64,000 bases of DNA. Origin: Nitrososphaeria archaeon (GTDB lineage: Archaea > Thermoproteota > Nitrososphaeria > JACIWG01). Below are positions 9,465 to 17,041 of this stretch, in pieces; positions within the stretch are counted from its first letter, which is position 1; each line of letters starts with the position of its first letter. The stretch is from the NCBI GenBank assembly GCA_029776065.1, contig JARVJP010000009.1, positions 322,514 to 386,513 on the forward strand, read 5' to 3'. The notes beneath the pieces were generated by a model. That model did no database searches. It was not told the origin of the DNA and saw nothing but the letters and a program-made list of their open reading frames with translations. Made by a program: the position numbers and the translations under genes.

Positions 9465-9474
9465 AAATATAAAG
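9465..9474 (-). promoter_or_regulatory. TATA-like box of the HtrA-type protease
   Basis: CTTTATATTT on the minus strand, about 34-43 bases before ATG 9431. An archaeal start point some 25 bases downstream would leave a leader of roughly a dozen bases. This argues against the longer reading frame beginning at 9524. Confidence 0.5.
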
Positions 9475-9527
9475 TTTTTCTGCAAATCCATCGTCAAACA
9501 TTCCACACATTCTCCATTAATCACGCA

Positions 9528-9546
9528 TTCTATTTATCGATAGGAA
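9528..9546 (+). promoter_or_regulatory. TTCTA start-proximal motif
   Basis: TTCTATTTATCGATAGGAA runs directly into the ATG at 9547; the motif begins exactly 19 bases before the start. Same arrangement at 12165, 12918 and 15029. Confidence 0.45.
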
Positions 9547-9795
9547 ATGGAGAGTGAACCAAACTGGCTGCTCACCTTCCTACTAGCAGTACTATTCGAC
9601 CTCGCCGACTTCTTCGGCGGCATGGCTCCAATAGTAGGAGACTTCTTCGACCTACTCGAAACAGGCGTTTTCTATGTGATAACCAAAGATCCCATCAGCC
9701 TAGCAACCCTCTTCGAACTCGTACCATTGATGGACGTAGTACCATCCTACACAGTTGCAGCTGCCTTTCTATATTATAGGGGGAGGGAGAGCTAA
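9547..9795 (+). CDS. Small hydrophobic membrane protein, 82 aa
   Basis: Family not recognised. Three hydrophobic stretches (about 8-20, 22-46 and 56-76) interrupted by acidic residues, with a basic YYRGRES tail that should lie in the cytoplasm. The two hydrophobic stretches around 22-46 contain Gly and Asp, compatible with helical hairpins. The start is fixed by the TTCTA motif 19 bases upstream. The stop codon abuts the following gene, whose GTG start comes immediately after, so the two are probably co-translated. Confidence 0.6.
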   Translation: MESEPNWLLTFLLAVLFDLADFFGGMAPIVGDFFDLLETGVFYVITKDPISLATLFELVPLMDVVPSYTVAAAFLYYRGRES

Positions 9796-10326
9796 GTGGA
9801 CTCCGAATCTACTAGAACGCTTATCGTAGCAGGGGCATGCGTCATAGCATTGTTCATAATACTCCCTGTTATCTCGAGCGCTGCAGGAGTAAGGGGGCCG
9901 GAGCTGCCGGGGATACCTGGAGTAGGCAAGCAGGTCTGCGACGTAAACGTTGAAGTCACAGGGATATGGAACCATATTCCAATACCGGGTTGGATGGATG
10001 AAGTGAAAATCGACAAAGTCACGTACTCTGTTCAGAACTGGAGGTACATCGCTTACTCTCTCGCACTGCCTCTAGGATGGAGTGAAGGAGACGGCGAAAT
10101 GATGGTGAAGTGGGAGCTCGTAGACAACGTAGGCAACCCGATTCAACACGGCGAACAGAAGTTTTCCGGAACCCAGGCGTGGTCTCAGTCCTTCATATTA
10201 TACAAGCTTGAACCCGGAAGCTACAAGCTCAAGGTCGAAGTATGGATGAACACGAAAGCCTTGCTATGGAATGAATGGATTCTCAAGGATGGTAGTACAG
10301 TAGACTTGGCCATAAGCCGCCCCTAA
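9796..10326 (+). CDS. Membrane-tethered extracellular beta protein, 176 aa
   Basis: GTG start directly after the previous stop, with GGGAGGGAGA upstream as ribosome-binding site. N-terminal signal-anchor at about 8-28, then a Pro/Gly linker (GPELPGIPGVG) and a beta-sandwich-like domain of about 130 residues with amphipathic strands (VEVTGIWNHIPIPG, YKLKVEVWM). No family recognised. Expected to sit outside the membrane, tethered by its N-terminus. Part of the surface-protein run of the element. Confidence 0.6.
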   Translation: MDSESTRTLIVAGACVIALFIILPVISSAAGVRGPELPGIPGVGKQVCDVNVEVTGIWNHIPIPGWMDEVKIDKVTYSVQNWRYIAYSLALPLGWSEGDGEMMVKWELVDNVGNPIQHGEQKFSGTQAWSQSFILYKLEPGSYKLKVEVWMNTKALLWNEWILKDGSTVDLAISRP

Positions 10327-10343
10327 ACCCCCTGTTTTAACGC

Positions 10344-10356
10344 TTCTATTCTTTGA
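10344..10356 (+). promoter_or_regulatory. TTCTA motif, short-spaced variant
   Basis: TTCTATTCTTTGA directly before ATG 10357. It resembles the other TTCTA motifs but lies only 13 bases from the start. Confidence 0.3.
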
Positions 10357-12159
10357 ATGAAAAAGCTTGTTTTAGCCCTTGCTGCAGTTATATTATCTGC
10401 TGCTGTTGTTGTAGGGTTCAGCCGAATACAGTACGTTAGTGAAGACGGTTACATTTCAATAGAGAGGGTCGAGGTGAGGGTGGGGCGATTCGACTTCATA
10501 AACGTGAAACCTATCTCGTTCAAGACCATGCTCTACGACGTCATAGAAGCGCTTGCATGGTACAAACCTGCTTCCGGAAGCAACTACATCAAGCCACAGA
10601 ACCTAGGTTCCCTTCAAAGGTACGTGCCTCCTAGAAGAAACGTTTTCTATGCTCAGGGCAGGACTTGGATGGTGTACTCCAACTCTAGCTCAAGCATATG
10701 CTATACTTCGAGCGTTGACGGAGTATCTTGGGCCAACCCTGCAAGCCTAGGGGTGACACCAAACTACCCCCCAGTATGCTTCTTCGACGGCACATACGTG
10801 CACATAGCCTTTCAGAAGGGTTCGTCACTATACCTCTGCTATGTAAGGGGGACACCTAATTCGGATGGGACGATCACCTTCGGAACCGTGCAAGACGCTA
10901 TCGCCACGGCATCGAATTATATTCCAACATCTGTAACCGTGGACTCGAATGGCTACCCGTGGATAGGGTACAGGTATAGCACCGACGCTTCAAACTGGTA
11001 CCCCTACGTTATAAAAAACAGTAGAAACGATGGTACATGGGCAACGGCCTCAGGGTTCCCCTACCAGCTTAGCACATACGCAGACGCCATGTGGGTGGTA
11101 GAAGTTGCACCGCTGACTTCAGGTAAAATGGTTGCATTCTACACGAGCAGCTCAAGATATGTTTATGCGAAAAGCTGGACTGGAAGCGCTTGGAACTCTC
11201 AAGCACAAGCCCAATACGCTTACGCCTCAACTTACACATATCCGTTTGCAAGCTCGGCCTCCGTGGGTGACACAGCGTACCTAACGTATGCCCGTGCGAC
11301 AACAACATACCTCACTCTCGTAAAGTATACCTACTCTTTGAACAGTTTCTCTAACGTAGTCGACGTTGAAGCGAATGCGATAAGCAACTGTGTAGCATCC
11401 CTAACCTACGATGCTGCATTAAACCTGATCTACATCATATACGATAACTTTCCAAGCGCAGGAGTGTTCTATAAAATATACAATCTCACTTCATCCACTT
11501 TAAGCGATAGGGTGCAGGTGTGCTCCGACACGGATATCGTGGTAACGTCTCTTTCAACATTCTATAAGAGGGGGTCTTCAAGCGACCCAGTCTCCGCAGC
11601 ATTCGCAGCAGGCGCATCTGATCCACGCTCCATCAGGCATGTGTTCATCCAAGCCTCCCCTCAGACACAGTTCCAAGTGAGCGTCTCAAGCCTCCAGGTG
11701 AGCGGTAAGTATGTTAAGAGCAAGGCTTCAAGCGTCCTAGATTCAGCCAACGTAACCATAAGAGTGTACCATAACGTGGACTCTAACAGCTCATGGGTTC
11801 TAGCTGGGCAATATAATCTTGTGAACGACACCCTCCTACCATATTCCACATCATTCTCAACGCAGTGGTATAACCTGCTTTCTGAAGGCTACTCAACCGG
11901 GTCTCATACCTACTATGTCAAGGTTGAAGCCGTAATTCAAGCCGTAGACGCCATATCAGGTGAGAGGTTTACTTCAACCGCATACATTGTAGCCAGCATG
12001 CCTCTCAAGTGGGAGAACATGGCCATTCTGGGGAGGCTCGAAGTCGTGGACACGAACATGCATGAAACATGGGGTGTCCCGCTTTACGCTTCACTCTTTT
12101 CAATAGCTGTGATATGCTCAGCCTACATCTTACACCGTAGGGGGAAAGAAAGGGATTAA
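10357..12159 (+). CDS. Large secreted, C-terminally anchored protein with probable beta-propeller
   Basis: 600 aa. Signal peptide at 1-22, then about 350 residues of repeating beta-strand pattern rich in Tyr, Ser, Thr and Trp, with recurring blocks such as VDGVSWANP, DSNGYPWIGYRYS and SWTGSAWNS typical of sialidase/BNR-type propeller blades. A separate beta domain (about 440-555) follows, then a transmembrane helix at about 570-592 and a basic RRGKERD tail. Topology: outside the cell or virion, anchored by the C-terminus. Propellers of this kind bind glycans or receptors; no catalytic Asp-box series is clear, so binding is more likely than hydrolysis. Best candidate for an adhesin or spike of the element. 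Confidence 0.65.
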   Translation: MKKLVLALAAVILSAAVVVGFSRIQYVSEDGYISIERVEVRVGRFDFINVKPISFKTMLYDVIEALAWYKPASGSNYIKPQNLGSLQRYVPPRRNVFYAQGRTWMVYSNSSSSICYTSSVDGVSWANPASLGVTPNYPPVCFFDGTYVHIAFQKGSSLYLCYVRGTPNSDGTITFGTVQDAIATASNYIPTSVTVDSNGYPWIGYRYSTDASNWYPYVIKNSRNDGTWATASGFPYQLSTYADAMWVVEVAPLTSGKMVAFYTSSSRYVYAKSWTGSAWNSQAQAQYAYASTYTYPFASSASVGDTAYLTYARATTTYLTLVKYTYSLNSFSNVVDVEANAISNCVASLTYDAALNLIYIIYDNFPSAGVFYKIYNLTSSTLSDRVQVCSDTDIVVTSLSTFYKRGSSSDPVSAAFAAGASDPRSIRHVFIQASPQTQFQVSVSSLQVSGKYVKSKASSVLDSANVTIRVYHNVDSNSSWVLAGQYNLVNDTLLPYSTSFSTQWYNLLSEGYSTGSHTYYVKVEAVIQAVDAISGERFTSTAYIVASMPLKWENMAILGRLEVVDTNMHETWGVPLYASLFSIAVICSAYILHRRGKERD

Positions 12160-12164
12160 CGCAG

Positions 12165-12183
12165 TTCTATAATATTGATTCAA
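12165..12183 (+). promoter_or_regulatory. TTCTA start-proximal motif
   Basis: TTCTATAATATTGATTCAA directly before ATG 12184, again beginning 19 bases upstream. This copy and that at 13784 share TTCTATAAT-N-TTGA. Confidence 0.45.
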
Positions 12184-12384
12184 ATGGAGGAGATCGAGCA
12201 CCCCTTCGATGCGTATATCTTCGCAAGCCTCGGAGTGGTCATCTTCCTATTTAACATGCTCGGCCTACTCTACGAAGGGAACATCAGGGATCTGATGGTT
12301 TATGTGATATACGCTGTAGCTCAAGTCATGAGCCTCGTCTTCGGAGCCTTCCTCATCCAATCATACAATAGCAGAGGTGCATGA
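12184..12384 (+). CDS. Two-helix membrane protein, 66 aa
   Basis: An in-frame TTG exists at 12175, but the ATG at 12184 is the better start given the TTCTA motif 19 bases upstream. Two hydrophobic helices (about 11-29 and 38-59) separated by a charged loop YEGNIRD. No family recognised. The stop overlaps the start of the CPBP protease gene by four bases (ATGA) with GAGGTG upstream, so the pair is translationally coupled. Confidence 0.6.
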   Translation: MEEIEHPFDAYIFASLGVVIFLFNMLGLLYEGNIRDLMVYVIYAVAQVMSLVFGAFLIQSYNSRGA

Positions 12385-12914
12385 AGATGTATGCGAAGAA
12401 GTTCGTTTTAGGCTTCCTAGCGAGCTTCAGCGGCCTCTCTCTCATAAGCTTCATAGTCTCATATTTCTCTAGAAGCTTTGCGCAGACAATGCCGGTGATA
12501 GGGAACAACCCCCTCCTATTCCACAGCCTCGTAGTAGCCCCAAGCGAGGAACTCATGTTCAGATTCTTCCTACCACTGCTTTTCATGGTCTTCTTCGGCA
12601 TAGACTACATACTAGGCGGGATAGTTAGCGCCGTGTTCTTCGGCCTCGCACATTTCTGGGCGTACCAGCAGAACAACGCCGCAATGCTTACAGCAGTAAT
12701 CGCTGGAGGGTGGCAGGCGCTAATAGTGTACCTGTTCAGCGATAGAGAGGATTCTTTCACCTTTAAACCGGGTCTCCTATGCGCAATACTTGGGCATGGG
12801 GTGTACAATAGCCTCGTAACCTTGGCCCCTGAGCTGCTTCTCCCCGCAGCGATTGCCTCCGCCTCCGCCTTTGCAGGCCTATACCTGCTCGACGTGGGCC
12901 GAGAAAATCTCTGA
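12381..12914 (+). CDS. CPBP (Rce1/CAAX-type) intramembrane metalloprotease
   Basis: 177 aa polytopic membrane protein with all three CPBP motifs: E56-E57-x3-R61 (SEELMFR), F87-x3-H91 (FGLAH) and H139-x3-N143 (HGVYN). These Glu and His residues form the catalytic site within the membrane in Rce1-type proteases. In prokaryotes such enzymes process membrane or secreted proteins and peptides, or provide immunity to them. Starts by ATGA overlap with the previous small membrane protein. Lying among several membrane-anchored secreted proteins, it plausibly trims or releases one of them. Confidence 0.85.
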   Translation: MKMYAKKFVLGFLASFSGLSLISFIVSYFSRSFAQTMPVIGNNPLLFHSLVVAPSEELMFRFFLPLLFMVFFGIDYILGGIVSAVFFGLAHFWAYQQNNAAMLTAVIAGGWQALIVYLFSDREDSFTFKPGLLCAILGHGVYNSLVTLAPELLLPAAIASASAFAGLYLLDVGRENL

Positions 12915-12917
12915 GCA

Positions 12918-12936
12918 TTCTATATGTTGGGAGTAA
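12918..12936 (+). promoter_or_regulatory. TTCTA start-proximal motif
   Basis: TTCTATATGTTGGGAGTAA directly before ATG 12937, beginning 19 bases upstream. It also contains GGGAG, which could serve as a ribosome-binding site. Confidence 0.45.
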
Positions 12937-13773
12937 ATGAACTGGGACTGGAAGAAGGTTGCCGCAGCAGTGATCGGATTACTCGTAGTAGCATACTTTG
13001 CATACCCGTATCTCATGCCTAAGAACAGCATAGAAACAAACGTTGAAGGAAGCGGTGGCTCTGGGGCGACAGCGGTTGCGAGACCGTTCATAGACTACCG
13101 CACCGAAGACGGGAAGGTTCTAAGAGTATACCTAGACGACGAGAGCAAGTACTGGGTGAACCCGGATGGAAGCCTAACACCCTACACAGGCCTCGTCTGG
13201 ACCGTTCCCGGGACCCTAACGCAAATAGCGCAGGTGAAGTTCGGCTTCACGTTATCGCTTTCTGGGAAGTACCTTAAGGACTTGAACAGCGACAGCCAAC
13301 AAGATATCACAGTATTCGTCACTGCGCAGGTGAAGAACAACGGCACAGGCTCGTACAGCGTGTTCAGCAGCAGCAAGTACACCTACCAGGTTGGTAGCCC
13401 TTCGTCTGGGGGATCCACTAATCCCACCATTGAATCGAACTTCCTAGACATCAGCACACTGTTCACCAACGTCTGGGGTGGTTCCCCAGCGCAGGACACC
13501 ACGTACTGGCCATACTACTACGTCAGCATAAGCGTCAATGCGACATCGGTGTGGAACGAGCCTCTAACCCAAACCGCATCACAGAACTACGACAAGAACA
13601 GCATCGGTTCATGGAACTGGAAGCAGGCAGAGCTTTCAGCAAGCTTGGGCGGCGCATCAGGATCCACTCAGAGCGTGGTGAACCTCCAGGATCCGCAGAC
13701 ACAGTTCGGGGTAATACTTGGCTTAGGGGTTGCAGTCGCAGCTGTAACCATCATTAGAAAGAGGTGGGACTAG
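12937..13773 (+). CDS. Secreted beta-rich protein with N- and C-terminal membrane helices, 278 aa
   Basis: N-terminal helix at about 7-26, an acidic linker with GSGGSGA, and a Ser/Thr/Asn-rich beta domain (about 45-235) containing repeated aromatic strands (YWPYYYVSISVNATS). A C-terminal helix follows at about 255-272 and ends in RKRWD. No family recognised. Two membrane anchors with a long external loop fit a surface-layer-like or virion-envelope protein. Preceded by a TTCTA motif and closely followed (4 bases) by the next gene. Confidence 0.6.
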   Translation: MNWDWKKVAAAVIGLLVVAYFAYPYLMPKNSIETNVEGSGGSGATAVARPFIDYRTEDGKVLRVYLDDESKYWVNPDGSLTPYTGLVWTVPGTLTQIAQVKFGFTLSLSGKYLKDLNSDSQQDITVFVTAQVKNNGTGSYSVFSSSKYTYQVGSPSSGGSTNPTIESNFLDISTLFTNVWGGSPAQDTTYWPYYYVSISVNATSVWNEPLTQTASQNYDKNSIGSWNWKQAELSASLGGASGSTQSVVNLQDPQTQFGVILGLGVAVAAVTIIRKRWD

Positions 13774-13783
13774 GAAAATGCGG

Positions 13784-13804
13784 TTCTATAATGTTGACGG
13801 AAAA
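13784..13804 (+). promoter_or_regulatory. TTCTA motif before gene at 13805
   Basis: TTCTATAATGTTGACGG then AAAA and ATG 13805. It begins 21 bases before this ATG and overlaps the codons after an upstream ATG at 13778, which supports 13805 as the true start. Confidence 0.4.
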
Positions 13805-14284
13805 ATGATTGGAGCAAAAAGAAGGGGACTGGAGCGATGGCAGGCACTCGCCACCATAGGAATACTCCTACTAGCTTACGCAGCCTACGCAGCGTACTAC
13901 ACTCCATCACTCAGCTTCGCTGAGGTGAAAAGCTACTTGACGAACTTGGACAAAGCCGACAAGGTAGCCATGTCCTCTAGCAACTTCAGCGCTGTAACCG
14001 GGAGGGCGACGCTCTCCATCACGCCAAACGCCTACATCGTCAACGGGACTTTGACGATTCTAACGGACGACCCTGATGCGACCATAGCAGCCTACAGCAC
14101 GGTGCCTCTCACAAAACTCAGCGGTGGAACCCAGAACGTGACATATGCTCTGCCTTTAACCGACAGCGAACTAGACTTCGACATATTGATCGCATTCTCT
14201 AGCACGACTGAAGCGCAGCCTGTAACCTTTACTGTTGCCGCAGCCGGTGTAACCAACAGTACATCCGTCTACGCTAACCCGTAG
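13805..14284 (+). CDS. Membrane-tethered secreted protein, 159 aa
   Basis: The frame is open from ATG 13778, but the shared TTCTA motif lies between that codon and ATG 13805, so 13805 is preferred. N-terminal signal-anchor (about 11-31: WQALATIGILLLAYAAYAAY), then a Thr/Ser-rich beta domain. Family not recognised. The next gene follows after 10 bases with GAGGTGA, so the two are likely in one operon of surface proteins. Confidence 0.55.
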   Translation: MIGAKRRGLERWQALATIGILLLAYAAYAAYYTPSLSFAEVKSYLTNLDKADKVAMSSSNFSAVTGRATLSITPNAYIVNGTLTILTDDPDATIAAYSTVPLTKLSGGTQNVTYALPLTDSELDFDILIAFSSTTEAQPVTFTVAAAGVTNSTSVYANP

Positions 14285-14294
14285 AGGTGAAAAC

Positions 14295-14888
14295 ATGAAC
14301 CATGATGCATTGAAGCTGAAGAAGGCGCTGTTGCCTATTGCGTTGATGCTGGTGCTATGCACCCCGATGGTAGCCTACGCCGACCAGAGCACTACAGTGC
14401 CGATCTGCACTAACGTGAGATTCGAAAACACGGGGTGGACTACGAAGTCCTACACGGTGGACGTGTCGAAGTTCTCCAACGCCAAGCAGGTGATGCTGCA
14501 TGTAACAGGCAAGGCCACAGGCGATTCATACGTGAGATACCTCGTAGTGATCATAGACGGCGTGGTGGTGAACAAGCAGACCCTAGACAGGAAATGGGAC
14601 GGTGCAACAGACGGCTTCACAGACGTGGTTTCAGGGCAGTTCGACCTCAAATATGATGTTACATCGCTTGTGAAAGGTAAGAGCAGCGTAACAGTGAAGA
14701 TAGGGATCACCACAGGCGTTGGAAGCTGGGACGTCAGCTCAGAGTTCATCGGAGCACAGGGCGACAACATCGTCATACCACCCAACCCTGTGACAACAAC
14801 ATCAACGAGTGTTCCTGTGTCAACGGCTTCAGCGGTGGCAGGCCTCGGATTCCTAGCGCTTGGGCTGTACTTCAAGAAGAAAGACTAA
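14295..14888 (+). CDS. Secreted beta-sandwich protein with C-terminal anchor, 197 aa
   Basis: Signal peptide at about 10-30 ending in AYADQS, then a beta-rich domain (32-150) with paired strands (VTVKIGITTGVGSW, YLVVIIDGVVV) that resembles carbohydrate-binding or jelly-roll folds by pattern only. A Thr/Ser/Pro linker, a hydrophobic helix (174-190) and a KKKD tail follow. This signal, domain, Thr-rich stalk, helix and basic-tail plan is typical of archaeal cell-surface proteins. GAGGTGA lies 5 bases before the ATG. A T-run follows the stop. Confidence 0.6.
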   Translation: MNHDALKLKKALLPIALMLVLCTPMVAYADQSTTVPICTNVRFENTGWTTKSYTVDVSKFSNAKQVMLHVTGKATGDSYVRYLVVIIDGVVVNKQTLDRKWDGATDGFTDVVSGQFDLKYDVTSLVKGKSSVTVKIGITTGVGSWDVSSEFIGAQGDNIVIPPNPVTTTSTSVPVSTASAVAGLGFLALGLYFKKKD

Positions 14889-14898
14889 GCCCACCCCA

Positions 14899-14906
14899 TT
14901 TTTTTT
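14899..14906 (+). terminator. Poly-T transcription terminator
   Basis: Eight consecutive T residues ten bases after the stop of the 14295-14888 gene, followed by A-rich DNA. Archaeal RNA polymerase terminates at such T-runs. It closes the surface-protein operon. Confidence 0.5.
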
Positions 14907-15028
14907 AAAAAACAAATCATATGCAAAAAATATGCGATATTGACCAATAGCTATCCTATAATGAGAGGGATTTTTTGCGTAAAATATCATGTTCTAGAAA
15001 AAGGATTAAGCCCTTTCCAATTTCTTTC

Positions 15029-15047
15029 TTCTAAATATTGATTGGAA
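15029..15047 (+). promoter_or_regulatory. TTCTA start-proximal motif
   Basis: TTCTAAATATTGATTGGAA directly before ATG 15048, beginning 19 bases upstream. It lies downstream of the poly-T signal, so this gene probably has its own promoter. Confidence 0.4.
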
Positions 15048-15533
15048 ATGGTTAGACACTTGCTTCTATGCTTGCTCATCGTATTGCTTGCCGTCGTTGC
15101 TTCAACTGGTATAGCATGCGCTATGGAGCAGAGCACGTACTATTTCGTTGTAGAGAAGAGGGAGAACCCTGCGGGAGGAGCCATCGCATACGTCTACCAC
15201 TGGATGTGGTATGAGAAGGACAGGGAGCCTAGCACGAACACCCTAGGAGTACCCATACAGCTCCAAGAACCCAACACTGAAGGATTCAAGAAAGCTCTGG
15301 CACCGTATCTCTCAATGCATAACATCCAGGATCTGCAGATATACTACGAAGATGGATACTGTTGGAAGCTCAAGGGCGCAAGTGTAGTAGAAACATATAC
15401 GCCACCACCAACCTACACGAGAACAACAACCACTTCACCTGCAACACAAGACCCTCAGGAGATGATTGGAATACCTCTGTGGGCGTTCACAATCATTGTT
15501 GCGGCAGCAATACTCTTGCTACTTCTGAATTGA
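15048..15533 (+). CDS. Secreted protein with Thr-rich stalk and C-terminal anchor, 161 aa
   Basis: A TTG two codons earlier (15042) is possible, but the TTCTA spacing favours ATG 15048. Signal peptide about 1-24, external domain of about 95 residues with two Cys and many aromatic residues (YVYHWMWYEKD), a Pro/Thr stalk (TPPPTYTRTTTT), then a hydrophobic C-terminal helix that ends in Asn two residues after the membrane segment. No family recognised. Last gene of the surface module before the base composition drops. Confidence 0.6.
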   Translation: MVRHLLLCLLIVLLAVVASTGIACAMEQSTYYFVVEKRENPAGGAIAYVYHWMWYEKDREPSTNTLGVPIQLQEPNTEGFKKALAPYLSMHNIQDLQIYYEDGYCWKLKGASVVETYTPPPTYTRTTTTSPATQDPQEMIGIPLWAFTIIVAAAILLLLLN

Positions 15534-15610
15534 CACCCTCCTCAGCCAAAGCCGAAATCTCTGAAATAGTGGTCTTTCCATAGATATAAAAGCATAAAGA
15601 GGTGAATAAT

Positions 15611-15620
15611 ATTTATAAAT
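15611..15620 (+). promoter_or_regulatory. TATA box for the leaderless TTG gene
   Basis: ATTTATAAAT centred about 27 bases before the TTG at 15643, the canonical archaeal TATA-to-start distance. This implies transcription begins at or next to the TTG. Confidence 0.5.
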
Positions 15621-15642
15621 TCTATCAAGCATTTAATCTAGA

Positions 15643-16923
15643 TTGCATACCATTAAATTTAGGTCGGAGCCTGCTAAAATTCTCGATGAGCGCCAAATTG
15701 TAAAGAAGCGGGAATATATTCAGAACCACCTCTTATCGTTATTGGATTATTATCATTCGATGGGTTCAACGCATGCAACAATCTTCGTGGCCTTCATATT
15801 CGGTCTTTTCACGATTCTTGCCATAATGTTTTCAATTAAAAATTTGTATTTTAATCTAAATCTAGGGGACTTATGCAATTTGCTACTTAATTTTCAGATC
15901 AGTGTACCCATTCTGTTTTTGTTGTTAATTCCATATACTTTATTGTTTATATCTGGTTTATATGTTCTGATTAGGTTTAGTTACTATTATACTCTCGCTA
16001 ACTACGTCCTTTTTCATATGAACAGTTTAGTGCCTTTCAATTATGACGCATATGTGCGTGAACACTTTCCCTATACTATCGAATCACGTATCGGGTCGGT
16101 GTATTATATGCTGAAAGTCTCACGTGAGATGAGATCGACACTTAAGCTTGCTTTTTTAATTTACCTTGTCTTAGGGGTTTCTGGGCCTTTAATAATGTTA
16201 CTCTATAAAAGACTAATAAACGAACTTTATTTTGTAGTAATATTGTTTCTTATCATAATATTTTTTATTTTTTTGCTCATTCTTTGCAAATATTGTTACC
16301 ATAAGTTCTCCTTATTTCCATCTATTGTTGGCCATCTTGACAAACGGGTTGAAATATCACAGGATGATAGAATACAGGTTGTGCTATCGAACAAGGGTAA
16401 GACATCGTTTAACATTAGACAAATAATCTTAGATAATTTTGAATCTGATAAATTAACTTATTACGAGTTTGATGAAGAAATCAAAGAGAACGAGGGGCTA
16501 AGGTTCCCTTTAGATGTTTTCAATATTTCTAATTACCACATCACTATTGTAACTTATAGTGAATATAAATGGCCGTGGAATAAATTCTTTCATATGAAAA
16601 GGAACTGGAATTACTTCTACATTACTATTAACAGAACACTTTTTAAGACAGAGGTAAAACCGCCACAAATTAAAGTTACAGCATATAATACGAATTGTAT
16701 AAGTGATAAAATAGAGGAAATTTTGGTAGAAGATTTGAAAGGAAAAACAATCGACGTAGAAGTTCACCCCAAAAACCCTTCAAAGCAAGATCCTATTACA
16801 GTGAAGGGTAGGTGTAAAGAAACCTTTACCCTTGTGTTCCCCAGCCCTATTCCGAAACCACAAGTCTACATCAAGCTCAAAACTCAAGTTGGAGAGCCAA
16901 GTATTATGGTGGATATAGAATAG
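15643..16923 (+). CDS. Hypothetical polytopic membrane protein, 426 aa
   Basis: TTG start (HTIKFRSEPA follows), apparently leaderless given the TATA box. Two pairs of hydrophobic helices (about 44-65 and 87-115; 165-186 and 194-216), with the second pair separated by only a short charged loop. A long soluble C-terminal region (about 225-426) follows and looks like two beta domains with conserved-looking Pro, Lys and aromatic residues. No family recognised. Markedly AT-rich compared with the surface module to its left. It begins the AT-rich cargo block and may belong with the radical-SAM/TcmP pair. Confidence 0.6.
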   Translation: MHTIKFRSEPAKILDERQIVKKREYIQNHLLSLLDYYHSMGSTHATIFVAFIFGLFTILAIMFSIKNLYFNLNLGDLCNLLLNFQISVPILFLLLIPYTLLFISGLYVLIRFSYYYTLANYVLFHMNSLVPFNYDAYVREHFPYTIESRIGSVYYMLKVSREMRSTLKLAFLIYLVLGVSGPLIMLLYKRLINELYFVVILFLIIIFFIFLLILCKYCYHKFSLFPSIVGHLDKRVEISQDDRIQVVLSNKGKTSFNIRQIILDNFESDKLTYYEFDEEIKENEGLRFPLDVFNISNYHITIVTYSEYKWPWNKFFHMKRNWNYFYITINRTLFKTEVKPPQIKVTAYNTNCISDKIEEILVEDLKGKTIDVEVHPKNPSKQDPITVKGRCKETFTLVFPSPIPKPQVYIKLKTQVGEPSIMVDIE

Positions 16924-16955
16924 TTGCGATATTAGCATAGCGAAGTTTTTCTGGA

Positions 16956-16978
16956 AATAGTATATTGCTGATACTATT
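16956..16978. repeat. Stem-loop between membrane-protein and radical-SAM genes
   Basis: AATAGTAT, 7-base loop, ATACTATT: a perfect 8-bp stem 33 bases after the stop at 16923. No T-run follows. Could be a terminator hairpin or an operator for the gene at 17042. Confidence 0.35.
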
Positions 16979-17041
16979 AAGCTAGCCCAAAGGCGAAACA
17001 TTTATACATTCAAAATTTCTTGAACGATGTGAATAAAACCC

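Noticed and set aside
9432..9524. Longer N-terminus of the HtrA-type protease (from 9524)
   Set aside because: The extra 31 codons cover a TATA-like box, contain no recognisable signal and would leave only 22 bases for the divergent gene at 9547.
7989..9795. Confident identification of fusellovirus-type coat proteins
   Set aside because: Size and hydrophobicity alone fit many small membrane proteins; no specific motif or companion genes were seen.
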